Source: Pseudomonas sp. CHM02
GTDB taxonomy: Bacteria > Pseudomonadota > Gammaproteobacteria > Pseudomonadales > Pseudomonadaceae
Length of the DNA: 64,000 nucleotides
Direction: 5' to 3'
Assembly: GCF_000612585.1 (NCBI RefSeq)
Contig: NZ_JFCA01000008.1
Span: 1-64,000 of the forward strand
In this document: piece after piece, positions 17,160-25,154 of the stretch
Position numbering within the stretch: position 1 is the first letter of the stretch
Layout of the letters: each line of letters opens with the position of its first letter
Position numbers and translations under genes: made by a program
The notes under the pieces: generated by a model
Seen by the model: the letters and a program-made list of their open reading frames with translations, nothing else
What the model was told of the DNA's origin: nothing
Database searches by the model: none

Positions 17160-17858
17160 GTGTGTTTTTCCAAGTTAATGGGCGTGCTGCTGATCCTGGC
17201 GGGCGCCGTTGCCGCGGGTGTCTGGCGCGGCTGGGTGCCACTACCGGCCGATTGGAACCCGTGGGCGCCGCTGGATGTGCGCGCCAGCCCCAACCTGTTG
17301 ACCCGCTACAAACTGGGCCGCCTGCAGGACGACCCGGCGCTGTGCGATCAGGTGCTGGAAACCTCGGGCCTGCGCGTCAGCCATCAGGCGGACTCGCCGG
17401 CGGATGCCGCTTGCCCCTTGCGCAATACCTTGCGCGTACAGGATGCGGCGGTCGGGCTGAGCAGCAGCTTCCTTGCCAGTTGCCCACTGGCGGTGGCGTT
17501 TGCCCTGTTCGAGCGTCACAGCCTGCAACCGGCGGCCCAGGCGGTATTCGGCCAGGCGGTGACGCGGGTCGATCACCTGGGCAGCTTTGCCTGTCGCAAT
17601 ATGTATAACCGTGCCGAGGGACGACTCAGCCAGCACGCGTCGGCCAATGCGCTGGACATTGCTGGCTTTCGCCTGGCGGACGGGCGCAGCATCAGCGTGC
17701 TCAAGGACTGGCCAGGGGAGGGCGATAAGGCGCGTTTCCTGCGCCAGGTACGCGATAGCGCCTGCGAGGATTTCAATGTGGTGCTGAGCCCGGACTACAA
17801 CGCCGCGCACCGCAACCACTTCCATCTGGATATGGGGCGTTGGTGGGTGTGCCGCTGA
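17160..17858 (+). CDS. Extensin-like C-terminal domain protein (LAS/M15-like fold)
   Basis: A 232-residue protein. GTG at 17160 begins three bases after the previous stop; an ATG six codons in (17178) is an alternative. An N-terminal membrane segment (LMGVLLILAGAVAAGVW) is followed by the extensin-like C-terminal domain. SQHASANALDIAGF gives H-x6-D and HRNHFHLD gives HxH, the zinc-ligand pattern of LAS peptidases, so cell-wall or peptide cleavage in the periplasm is plausible. Four or more cysteines may form disulfides. Confidence 0.85.
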   Translation: MCFSKLMGVLLILAGAVAAGVWRGWVPLPADWNPWAPLDVRASPNLLTRYKLGRLQDDPALCDQVLETSGLRVSHQADSPADAACPLRNTLRVQDAAVGLSSSFLASCPLAVAFALFERHSLQPAAQAVFGQAVTRVDHLGSFACRNMYNRAEGRLSQHASANALDIAGFRLADGRSISVLKDWPGEGDKARFLRQVRDSACEDFNVVLSPDYNAAHRNHFHLDMGRWWVCR

Positions 17859-17861
17859 GTG

Positions 17862-18482
17862 TCAAGCGGCCAGGCGCAGGTTCTGGGTGACCAGCGGGCG
17901 TGCCCAGTAGTAATCGAAGTCCAGGGCTTTTTGTTGCGCGACCAGCTCTTCAGCTGGGTACGGCGTGGCGGCGGGTGGCAGCAGGTCCAGCTCGAACTCG
18001 GCGATTGGCAGGTGCAATGGACGTGGTTCCGGTGCCGGGCCAGGCGCTGGCAACGGTTGCCCGGCGGTCAGCACGATCGGGCGTACCCAGCCGCTTTCGA
18101 AGTTCTGCTGGCGTTGCTGGGCGACGATTTCTTCTTCCGGGAACGGCGTGGCGGCCGGTGGCAGCAAGTCGGTCTCGAACTCGGCGATCGGCAGGAACAG
18201 CGGCTCCGGTGGGGTGATTTCGGTGTCTTTCACGTCGCACTCACGCTGGGTGAGGATCTGCGACAACAGGTCGGCGCCGGCGCTGGGCTCTACCGCTGGG
18301 TCCGCCGGTGCAGGCACCTGCACAGCGAGCGCGTCCGGCGTATCGCCGAGCTGCTCGGCCAGTGCCCGGGCGAAGAAGTCCTGCCACACATGACTCACCC
18401 CGGCCAGCGCTTGAGTATTGCGCAGGCCGTAGTGGTTGTGGGTCGGCAGTACACCGATGGTTAGGGGAAGAATGTCTGACAT
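17862..18482 (-). CDS. Conserved protein with a ~45-residue internal duplication
   Basis: A 206-residue protein, start chosen at 18482 (MSDILPLTIGVLP), divergent from rsmJ. Two units read PLFLPIAEFETDLLPPAATP...VRPIVL and PLHLPIAEFELDLLPPAATP...ARPLVT, about 75% identical over 45 residues, joined by a Pro/Ala linker. There is no signal peptide or membrane segment. Relatives are sometimes labelled energy transducer TonB; I see no TonB box, helix or C-terminal domain to support that. Function unknown. Confidence 0.75.
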   Translation of the reverse strand: MSDILPLTIGVLPTHNHYGLRNTQALAGVSHVWQDFFARALAEQLGDTPDALAVQVPAPADPAVEPSAGADLLSQILTQRECDVKDTEITPPEPLFLPIAEFETDLLPPAATPFPEEEIVAQQRQQNFESGWVRPIVLTAGQPLPAPGPAPEPRPLHLPIAEFELDLLPPAATPYPAEELVAQQKALDFDYYWARPLVTQNLRLAA

Positions 18483-18578
18483 TTTTTTCGGTCGACGCTC
18501 AGCTCTGGCAAAATACCTGACTGTTGTTTTTATCGGCCGCTGTTTGCCGATCCTTAATATTTTTGAGCGTAGCGATTG

Positions 18579-19361
18579 ATGAGCGAACAACCAGCGGCCA
18601 GCCGCATCCAGGTCGAGGCCTTGGGCGACGGTTTCAAGGCCCGTGCCGAGCAGTGGGCGTCACTGTTGGGGCTGCCGTTGCAGCTGGCGGATGCGGAGTT
18701 TTCCCTGCAAGTCGGGGAGCATGGCTTGCAGCTTCAACAGCTTGGGCCTGACGCGCCTGGGCCGGTGCGGGTGGATTTTGTCGAGGGTGGCGCCGCGCAT
18801 CGGCGCCTGTACGGCGGTGGCAGCGGGCAAATGATCGCCAAGGCCGTCGGCATCGCCCAAGGCGTGCGCCCACGGGTGCTGGACGCCACGGCCGGCCTGG
18901 GCAAGGATGCCTTCGTGCTGGCCAGCCTGGGCTGCGAGATGAGCCTGATCGAGCGCCAGCCGCTGATCGGCGCCTTGCTCGAAGACGGCCTTGCGCGTGG
19001 CGCGGATGATTTCGAGGTGGCGCCGATCGTGGCGCGCATGAAGTTGCTCAAGGGCAATTCCATCGATGTGATGCGCAACTGGGAAGGCGAGCCGCCCCAG
19101 GTGATCTACCTCGACCCGATGTTCCCGCACCGTGAGAAAACCGCGCTGGTGAAAAAGGAAATGCGCCTGTTCCGGCCGCTGGTGGGGGATGATCCGGACG
19201 CGCCCGCGCTGCTGGCCGCCGCCCTGGCCCTGGCGAGCCACCGCGTGGTGGTCAAGCGCCCGCGCAAGGCGCCGTGCATCGACGGGCCCAAGCCGAGTCA
19301 TGCGCTGGATGGCAAGTCCAGCCGGTATGACATCTACCCCAAGAAAGCGCTTAAACCTTGA
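18579..19361 (+). CDS. rsmJ: 16S rRNA (guanine1516-N2)-methyltransferase
   Basis: RsmJ (YhiQ) methylates G1516 of 16S rRNA with S-adenosylmethionine. The product is 260 residues from ATG 18579; a TTG directly before it is in frame. [19 protein letters not shown] is the SAM-binding motif [10 protein letters not shown] is the DPxF/Y catalytic motif. VVKRPRKAP and the SSRYDIY C-terminus are typical of the family. Confidence 0.95.
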   Translation: MSEQPAASRIQVEALGDGFKARAEQWASLLGLPLQLADAEFSLQVGEHGLQLQQLGPDAPGPVRVDFVEGGAAHRRLYGGGSGQMIAKAVGIAQGVRPRVLDATAGLGKDAFVLASLGCEMSLIERQPLIGALLEDGLARGADDFEVAPIVARMKLLKGNSIDVMRNWEGEPPQVIYLDPMFPHREKTALVKKEMRLFRPLVGDDPDAPALLAAALALASHRVVVKRPRKAPCIDGPKPSHALDGKSSRYDIYPKKALKP

Positions 19362-19742
19362 ATCGCAATACCACGCTGGGCCTCTGGCGAGGGCGCTTGT
19401 TGCCGCTGTCTAACTGTAAGCCCACGATCTAACTCTGGGAGCTGGCTTGCCTGCGATGGCGGTGGTGCGGTGTACATATCCGTTATTTAGGTAACGGCTG
19501 GTATGGGTTCCGCCCTTACGGCGGCTCACTTTGCAAAAGCGGCAAAGTAAGCAAAACGCTCTTGCCCCAACACTCGGCACCTCGCCTAGGCTCGGTGTGC
19601 CCGTAATCCGACAGGTATTTGGGGGGCGCCTAAGATCAAAATCAAAAGCAAGAGCACGGCGGCCTAGTAGCCGACCTGAGTGGTTGAAGCAAAAGCTGGT
19701 GAGCTGGCTTGCCAGCGATGAGGCCGTCCATGCAACCGGGCT
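19362..19742. repeat. Repeat-filled intergenic region
   Basis: The 381 bases between rsmJ and mexL hold a single REP (about 19434-19459), the second copy of the dispersed repeat seen at 1-82 (19472 onward, here continuing past GCTCTTGCCCCAACACTCGGC to about 19640), and another REP-like element (about 19701-19720). The only open frame, 19531-19755, lies within repeat sequence and I do not call it a gene. Confidence 0.75.
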
Positions 19743-20378
19743 TCAGGGCCTGTAGGCCCGCATAAACAACCCCACCACCTCCTGCACATGGGCTTCGGCG
19801 GCTTCTTCACTCAGTTGCCCGCCGCAGCCATACAGCAAGCAGAAATTCGCCGTGCCCTTGAGCAGGCAGAAGAAGTGCTCGGCCGCCGTAAACGGTTTGT
19901 CGATGCTCAGCGCGCCGCTCTGGTCGATCTTGCCGAGCAGGCGCTCCATGCCCTGCAACATGCGCATGGGGCCGGCCTCGAAGAAGATCTGCGAGAGTTT
20001 CACGTCCTGATTGCCGGTGGTCATCATCAGGCGATGCAGGTTGACCGACTCTTCGCTGTTGATCAGGCGATGGAACCCCCGCGCGATATTCAGCAACACA
20101 GTCTCCACGGGCATGCCCTCAGGCAGCTCGAAATACATCACTGGCAGTTGCTCTTCGCACTTGGCCACCACGGCGGCGGTGAACAAGGTCTCTTTGTCGT
20201 TGAAGTGGCTGTAGACGGTCAGCTTCGACACGCCGGCCTCCAGTGCCACCGCATCCATGCTGGTACTGGCGTAGCCATTGCTCAAAAACAGGATTTTCGC
20301 TGCTTCGAGGATTGCCTGGCGTTTTGCCATGTCCTTGGGACGCCCGGGGCTATTGGTGTTCACAGGATTGTCGGACAT
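19743..20378 (-). CDS. mexL: TetR-family repressor MexL-like
   Basis: A 211-residue TetR regulator starting at 20378 with AAGGTGA upstream. The helix-turn-helix spans about residues 20-65 (RQAILEAAKILFLSNGYASTSMDAVALEAGVSKLTVYSHFNDKETLF). The C-terminal domain resembles the TetR_C group found next to RND pumps. It is divergent from an RND fusion-protein/pump pair. With its length, that places it as the orthologue of P. aeruginosa MexL, which represses mexJK and itself. Confidence 0.88.
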   Translation of the reverse strand: MSDNPVNTNSPGRPKDMAKRQAILEAAKILFLSNGYASTSMDAVALEAGVSKLTVYSHFNDKETLFTAAVVAKCEEQLPVMYFELPEGMPVETVLLNIARGFHRLINSEESVNLHRLMMTTGNQDVKLSQIFFEAGPMRMLQGMERLLGKIDQSGALSIDKPFTAAEHFFCLLKGTANFCLLYGCGGQLSEEAAEAHVQEVVGLFMRAYRP

Positions 20379-20386
20379 TTTCACCT

Positions 20387-20434
20387 TTAATACTGGACTG
20401 GTGAGTTTGGTATTAATAACATACCCGTCAGTAT
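20387..20434. promoter_or_regulatory. Probable MexL operator region between mexL and mexJ
   Basis: The 93-base divergent intergenic region contains two related elements in opposite orientation: ATACTGGACTGGT (20390-20402) and ATACTGACGGGT on the minus strand (20434-20423). There is also an imperfect palindrome TTAATACT (20387) / GGTATTAA (20409). Such paired sites between divergent repressor and pump genes are expected to bind TetR dimers. The assignment is inference. Confidence 0.5.
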
Positions 20435-20471
20435 AATTATTCCTAGCTTCATTTGCGAAAGGTCCTACAGC

Positions 20472-21572
20472 ATGCGCAGTACTTTCCTGCCCTTTGCTTT
20501 GCCTGTCAGTTTGGTCTTCCTGCTGGCCGCCTGCGGCCATGAAGAAGCGGCCCAGACTACCATCCGCCCGGCCATGGTGGTGCAGCCACAGCCTTCTGCG
20601 CAGTCGATGGACAGTTACCCTGGCGAAGTGCGTGCCCGCTACGAGCCGGACCTGGCCTTTCGCATCGGTGGCAAAGTCAGCAAGCGGCTGGTGGAGGAGG
20701 GCGAACGGGTCAAGGCCAACCAGGCGCTGGCGGAACTCGACCCTCAGGACGTGCGCCTGCAACTGGAAGCAACCCGTGCCCAAGTCGCTGCCGCCGAGGC
20801 CAACCTGAGCCTGGTGCGTGCCGAGCGCGACCGCTACAAGACCCTGATGGACCGTCAGATGGTCAGCCGCTCCCAGTATGACAATTCCGAAAATCTCTAC
20901 CGATCCGGTGAAGCGCGCCTCAAGCAGATCAAGGCCGAGTTCGACGTGGCCAGCAACCAGGCCGGTTATGCGGTACTGCGTGCGCCCCAGGACGGTGTGG
21001 TGGCCAAGCGTGCGGTGGAAGTCGGCCAAGTGGTGTCTGCCGGGCAGACCGTGTTTACCCTGGCCACCGATGGCGAGCGCGAAGTGCTGATCAGCCTGCC
21101 CGAGCAGGGTTTTGGCCGCTTCAAGATCGGGCAGCCGGTGTCGGTCGAGCTGTGGAGCCAGCCGGATCAGCGCTTCGCCGGACGTATTCGTGAGCTGTCG
21201 CCGGCGGCCGATCCGAAGTCGCGCACGTTCGCGGCCCGTGTGGCGTTCACCGGCGGCAAGGTCCCGGCTGAACTGGGCCAGAGCGCTCGCGTATTCATCC
21301 AGGTCGACGGCGATGTTCCGTTGTCGGTACCGCTGTCGGCTCTCAGTGCGGAGAACGGTGCGTCCTACGTCTGGCGCGTACAGCCCGACAATACCCTCAA
21401 GCGCGTGCCGGTACGCATCGGCGCCTTTGGTGAAAAAACCGTCCCGGTCCTGGAAGGCCTGGCCCCGACCGATTGGGTCATCGCCGCCGGTGTGCATGTG
21501 CTCCACGAGGGCCAGCAAGTGCGCCCCGTGGATCGCTCCAACCGTGTGGTGAATCTGGCGGCCAAGGAGTAG
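20472..21572 (+). CDS. mexJ: RND efflux periplasmic adaptor (MexJ-like)
   Basis: A 366-residue membrane fusion lipoprotein. The signal peptide ends in LLAAC (Cys17). The biotinyl-lipoyl half-motifs flank a helical hairpin (residues about 95-150, VAAAEANLSLVRAERDRYKTL...). The order is lipoyl, hairpin, lipoyl (VLRAPQDGVVAKRAVEVGQVV), beta-barrel, membrane-proximal domain. It links the inner-membrane pump to an outer-membrane channel. No channel gene is present here, matching P. aeruginosa MexJK, which borrows OprM or OpmH. Confidence 0.9.
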   Translation: MRSTFLPFALPVSLVFLLAACGHEEAAQTTIRPAMVVQPQPSAQSMDSYPGEVRARYEPDLAFRIGGKVSKRLVEEGERVKANQALAELDPQDVRLQLEATRAQVAAAEANLSLVRAERDRYKTLMDRQMVSRSQYDNSENLYRSGEARLKQIKAEFDVASNQAGYAVLRAPQDGVVAKRAVEVGQVVSAGQTVFTLATDGEREVLISLPEQGFGRFKIGQPVSVELWSQPDQRFAGRIRELSPAADPKSRTFAARVAFTGGKVPAELGQSARVFIQVDGDVPLSVPLSALSAENGASYVWRVQPDNTLKRVPVRIGAFGEKTVPVLEGLAPTDWVIAAGVHVLHEGQQVRPVDRSNRVVNLAAKE

Positions 21573-21578
21573 TCCCCG

Positions 21579-24500
21579 ATGGGTTTCAATCTTTCCGAAT
21601 GGGCGTTGCGTAATCGCCAGATCGTACTGTTCCTGATGATCCTGCTGGCGGTCGTCGGCGCATTGTCCTACTCCAAGCTGGGACAAAGCGAAGACCCGCC
21701 GTTCACCTTCAAGGCCATGGTGATCAAGACCAACTGGCCCGGCGCCACGGCCCAGGAAGTCTCGCGGCAGGTCACCGAGCGCATCGAGAAAAAACTCATG
21801 GAGACCGGTGAGTACGAACGCATCATCTCCTTCTCGCGGCCCGGTGAGTCCCAGGTCACCTTCATGGCCCGTGACGCCATGCATTCGGCGGCGATCCCCG
21901 AGTTATGGTACCAGGTGCGCAAGAAAATCGGCGATATTCGCCAGACCTTGCCGCCCGACATCCAGGGGCCATTTTTCAACGATGAATTCGGCACCACCTT
22001 CGGCAACATTTACGCGCTGACCGGCGATGGCTTTGACTACGCCGTGCTCAAGGACTACGCCGACCGTATCCAGATTCAACTGCAGCGGGTGGCGGATGTG
22101 GGCAAGGTCGAGTTGCTCGGCCTGCAGGATGAAAAGATCTGGATCGAGTTGTCCAACCTCAAGCTCGCCACACTCGGCCTGCCCTTGGCAGCAGTGCAGC
22201 AAGCCTTGCAGGAACAGAACGCGGTCTCCACCGCGGGGTTCTTTGAAACCCCGAGCGAGCGCGTGCAACTGCGGGTGTCGGGCAACTTCAAGACCGTGGA
22301 AGAGATCCGCAACTTCCCGATTCGCGTGGGTGACCGCACCTTCCGCATCGGCGATGTGGCCGACATCCACCGCGGCTTCAACGACCCACCAGCACCGCGC
22401 ATGCGCTACATGGGCGAAGATGCGATCGGTTTGGCGGTCGCCATGCGTGACGGCGGTGACATCCTGGTGCTGGGCAAAGCCCTGGAAGCCGAGTTCGCAC
22501 GGCTGCAGAAGAACCTTCCAGCCGGCATGGAACTGCGCAAGGTGTCGGACCAGCCGGCGGCGGTGAAAACCAGCGTCGGCGAATTCGTGCAGGTGCTGGC
22601 CGAAGCGCTGGCCATCGTGTTGCTGGTGAGTTTCTTCTCCCTTGGTGTGCGCACTGGCATGGTGGTGGCCTTGGCGATTCCGCTGGTGCTGGCGATGACG
22701 TTTGCCACCATGTATTACCTTGGCATCGGCCTGCACAAGATTTCCCTCGGTGCGCTGGTGCTGGCGTTGGGCTTGCTGGTGGATGATGCGATCATCGCCG
22801 TGGAAATGATGGCGATCAAAATGGAGCAGGGTTACGACCGGCTCAAGGCCGCCAGCTTTGCCTGGACCAGCACCGCGTTCCCGATGCTCACCGGTACATT
22901 GATCACCGCCGCCGGTTTCCTGCCGATTGCCACGGCGCAGTCGAGCACCGGCGAGTACACGCGTTCGATCTTCCAGGTGGTCACCATCGCGTTGCTGGCC
23001 TCGTGGGTCGCCGCCGTGGTGTTCGTGCCCTACCTGGGGGAAAAACTCCTGCCGGACCTGGCGAAGATTCATGCGGCCAAGCACGGCACCGATGGTCCTG
23101 ATCCCTACGGCACACCTTTTTACCAGCGCGTAAGACGTTTGGTGGAGTGGTGCGTGCGTCGCCGCAAAACCGTGATCGTCCTGACCCTGTTGCTGTTTAT
23201 CGGCTCGGTCGCGCTGTTCCGTTTTGTGCCACAGCAGTTCTTCCCGGCCTCCGGTCGCCTGGAATTGATGGTCGACCTGAAGCTGGCTGAAGGCGCCTCG
23301 CTGAGCAACACCGCTGACCAGGTCAAACGCTTGGAAACGCTGCTCAAGGATCACGCCGGCATCGACAACTACGTGGCCTATGTCGGTACTGGATCGCCGC
23401 GTTTCTACCTGCCGCTGGATCAACAACTGCCGGCGGCCAGCTTCGCCCAGTTTGTGGTGCTGGCTAAAACCATCGAGGAGCGCGAAAGCCTGCGCACCTG
23501 GCTGATCGAAACCCTCAATGAACAATTCCCCGACCTGCGTTCACGAGTCACCCGCCTGGAAAACGGCCCGCCCGTGGGTTACCCGGTGCAGTTTCGCGTG
23601 ACGGGTGAACATATCGAGGAAGTCCGCGCCCTTGCGCGCAAAGTGGCGGCCAAGGTGCGCGAGAATACCCACGTGGTCAACGTGCACCTGGACTGGGAAG
23701 AACCGAGCAAGATCGTCTACCTCAACATCGACCAGGACCGCGCCCGAGCCCTCGGCGTGAGTACGGCCAACCTGTCGAAATTCCTGCAGAGCTCATTGAC
23801 CGGTTCCAGTGTCAGTCAATACCGGGAGGACAACGAATTGATCGAAATCCTCCTGCGCGGCACCGTGCATGAGCGCACCGAACTGTCGTTGCTGCCAAGC
23901 CTGGCAGTACCGACCGACAACGGTAAAAGCGTGGCGCTGTCGCAGATCGCCACCCTCGAATACGGCTTCGAGGAAGGCATCATCTGGCACCGCAACCGTC
24001 TGCCAACGGTGACCATCCGCGCCGATATCTATGGCAAGGAGCAACCGGCGACGCTGGTCCAGCAGATCCTGCCGACCCTGGAAGGCGTGCGCGCCGAACT
24101 GCCGGATGGCTACCTGCTGGACGTTGGCGGTACGGTCGAGGACTCTGCCCGTGGCCAGAACTCGGTCAAGGCCGGCGTGCCCTTGTTCATCGTGGTGGTG
24201 CTGACCTTGCTCATGCTGCAACTGCGCAGCTTCTCGCGCACCGCCATGGTGTTTCTGACGGCCCCGCTGGGGCTGATCGGTGTGACGCTGTTCCTGCTGG
24301 TATTCCGCCAGCCTTTTGGCTTCGTCGCCATGCTGGGAACCATCGCCCTGTCCGGGATGATCATGCGTAACTCGGTGATCCTGGTGGACCAGATCGAACA
24401 GGACATCAAGGCGGGCCTGGCACCCTGGCAGGCGATCATCGAAGCCACCGTCCGACGCTTCCGCCCGATTGTGCTGACGGCTTTGGCGGCGGTGTTGGCA

Positions 24501-24644
24501 ATGATCCCGCTGTCACGCAGTGTGTTCTTCGGGCCGATGGCCGTGGCGATCATGGGCGGGTTGATTGTGGCGACGGCGTTGACACTATTGTTCTTGCCGG
24601 CCCTGTATGCTGCGTGGTTCCGAGTGAGGAAGGACGTCGCGTAA
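21579..24644 (+). CDS. mexK: RND efflux transporter (MexK-like)
   Basis: A 1021-residue inner-membrane proton/drug antiporter. The layout is the usual 12-helix RND plan: one N-terminal helix (IVLFLMILLAVVGALSY), a large periplasmic loop, helices 2-6 with the proton-relay DD pair in GLLVDDAIIAVE, a second loop, and the C-terminal helix bundle (GMIMRNSVILVDQIE). In P. aeruginosa MexJK exports triclosan and, with OprM, erythromycin. Six bases separate it from mexJ. Confidence 0.92.
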   Translation: MGFNLSEWALRNRQIVLFLMILLAVVGALSYSKLGQSEDPPFTFKAMVIKTNWPGATAQEVSRQVTERIEKKLMETGEYERIISFSRPGESQVTFMARDAMHSAAIPELWYQVRKKIGDIRQTLPPDIQGPFFNDEFGTTFGNIYALTGDGFDYAVLKDYADRIQIQLQRVADVGKVELLGLQDEKIWIELSNLKLATLGLPLAAVQQALQEQNAVSTAGFFETPSERVQLRVSGNFKTVEEIRNFPIRVGDRTFRIGDVADIHRGFNDPPAPRMRYMGEDAIGLAVAMRDGGDILVLGKALEAEFARLQKNLPAGMELRKVSDQPAAVKTSVGEFVQVLAEALAIVLLVSFFSLGVRTGMVVALAIPLVLAMTFATMYYLGIGLHKISLGALVLALGLLVDDAIIAVEMMAIKMEQGYDRLKAASFAWTSTAFPMLTGTLITAAGFLPIATAQSSTGEYTRSIFQVVTIALLASWVAAVVFVPYLGEKLLPDLAKIHAAKHGTDGPDPYGTPFYQRVRRLVEWCVRRRKTVIVLTLLLFIGSVALFRFVPQQFFPASGRLELMVDLKLAEGASLSNTADQVKRLETLLKDHAGIDNYVAYVGTGSPRFYLPLDQQLPAASFAQFVVLAKTIEERESLRTWLIETLNEQFPDLRSRVTRLENGPPVGYPVQFRVTGEHIEEVRALARKVAAKVRENTHVVNVHLDWEEPSKIVYLNIDQDRARALGVSTANLSKFLQSSLTGSSVSQYREDNELIEILLRGTVHERTELSLLPSLAVPTDNGKSVALSQIATLEYGFEEGIIWHRNRLPTVTIRADIYGKEQPATLVQQILPTLEGVRAELPDGYLLDVGGTVEDSARGQNSVKAGVPLFIVVVLTLLMLQLRSFSRTAMVFLTAPLGLIGVTLFLLVFRQPFGFVAMLGTIALSGMIMRNSVILVDQIEQDIKAGLAPWQAIIEATVRRFRPIVLTALAAVLAMIPLSRSVFFGPMAVAIMGGLIVATALTLLFLPALYAAWFRVRKDVA

Positions 24645-24646
24645 TC

Positions 24647-25064
24647 ATGCTGGCCACCGTTTCAGCCCTGATGTTGTTGCTTGCCCCAGGCCCTACCAAC
24701 ACCCTGCTGTTTCGCGCAGGGGTGTTGTTTGGTTTTCGGGCCTCCTGGACGCTGGCGTTGATCGAGTGCCTGGCTTATCTACTGCAGGTCTCGCTATGGG
24801 GTGTGGCGTTGTTGTATCTGGCGGCGTATTCGCCGTGGGCGCTGAAGGCCACACAATTGGCGCTGGCCTGCTACCTCCTCCTACAAGCTTTGGCAGCGTA
24901 AGAACAGTGTCGTCAGCCCCGGTCCCGACCGTTTCTCCGGGCTGTACTTCTTCTGGCTGACGGTGATGAATCCCAAGGGATTGCTGATCGTGTCGTTCAT
25001 TGCGCCGGTCGGCACCTTTGCCACGCTGATGGTGGGGTGGTTGGCGGAATCGATGGTGAACTGA
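24647..25064 (+). pseudogene. LysE/RhtB-family exporter, frameshifted and truncated
   Basis: Starts three bases after mexK with MLATVSALMLLLAPGPTNTLLFRAGVLFGF, the LysE-family N-terminus. The frame breaks in a CCTCCTCC run at about 24875-24881. One extra base gives a stop at 24901; in the next frame the homologous reading continues as YKLWQRKNSVV...FFWLTVMNPKGLLIVSF and stops at 25064. The last two or so helices of a normal ~200-residue protein are missing, so the gene is dead unless both defects are artefacts. Confidence 0.8.
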
Positions 25065-25075
25065 GGGAGCGCGCG

Positions 25076-25099
25076 TCTCAGATTTGATGTTTATTGAGA
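25076..25099. promoter_or_regulatory. Palindrome 1 upstream of the Fic gene
   Basis: TCTCA (25076-25080), 14 bases, TGAGA (25095-25099). The interior also shows partial symmetry (AT ... AT). Its architecture is the same as palindrome 2, about 51 bases downstream centre to centre. Confidence 0.55.
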
Positions 25100-25126
25100 T
25101 AGTTGCATTTTTCTGGTGTACTCAAG

Positions 25127-25149
25127 TCTCAGAAATCGAAAAATTGAGA
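25127..25149. promoter_or_regulatory. Palindrome 2 overlapping the Fic ribosome-binding region
   Basis: TCTCA (25127-25131), 13 bases, TGAGA (25145-25149), ending five bases before the ATG at 25155. The TGAGA arm supplies the only GAG-type Shine-Dalgarno. Binding here would block transcription and possibly translation. Confidence 0.55.
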
Positions 25150-25154
25150 TTTTG

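Noticed and set aside
17862..18482. TonB energy transducer
   Set aside because: No N-terminal membrane helix, no Pro-Lys/Glu-Pro spacer and no TonB C-terminal domain.
19531..19755. 74-codon plus-strand ORF between rsmJ and mexL
   Set aside because: It lies inside the dispersed repeat and a REP-like element; Arg/Ser-rich with no support.
20379..21884. Upstream extension of the mexL frame into mexJ/mexK
   Set aside because: The reading frame stays open, but TetR similarity begins only at 20378 and the extension is antisense to mexJ.
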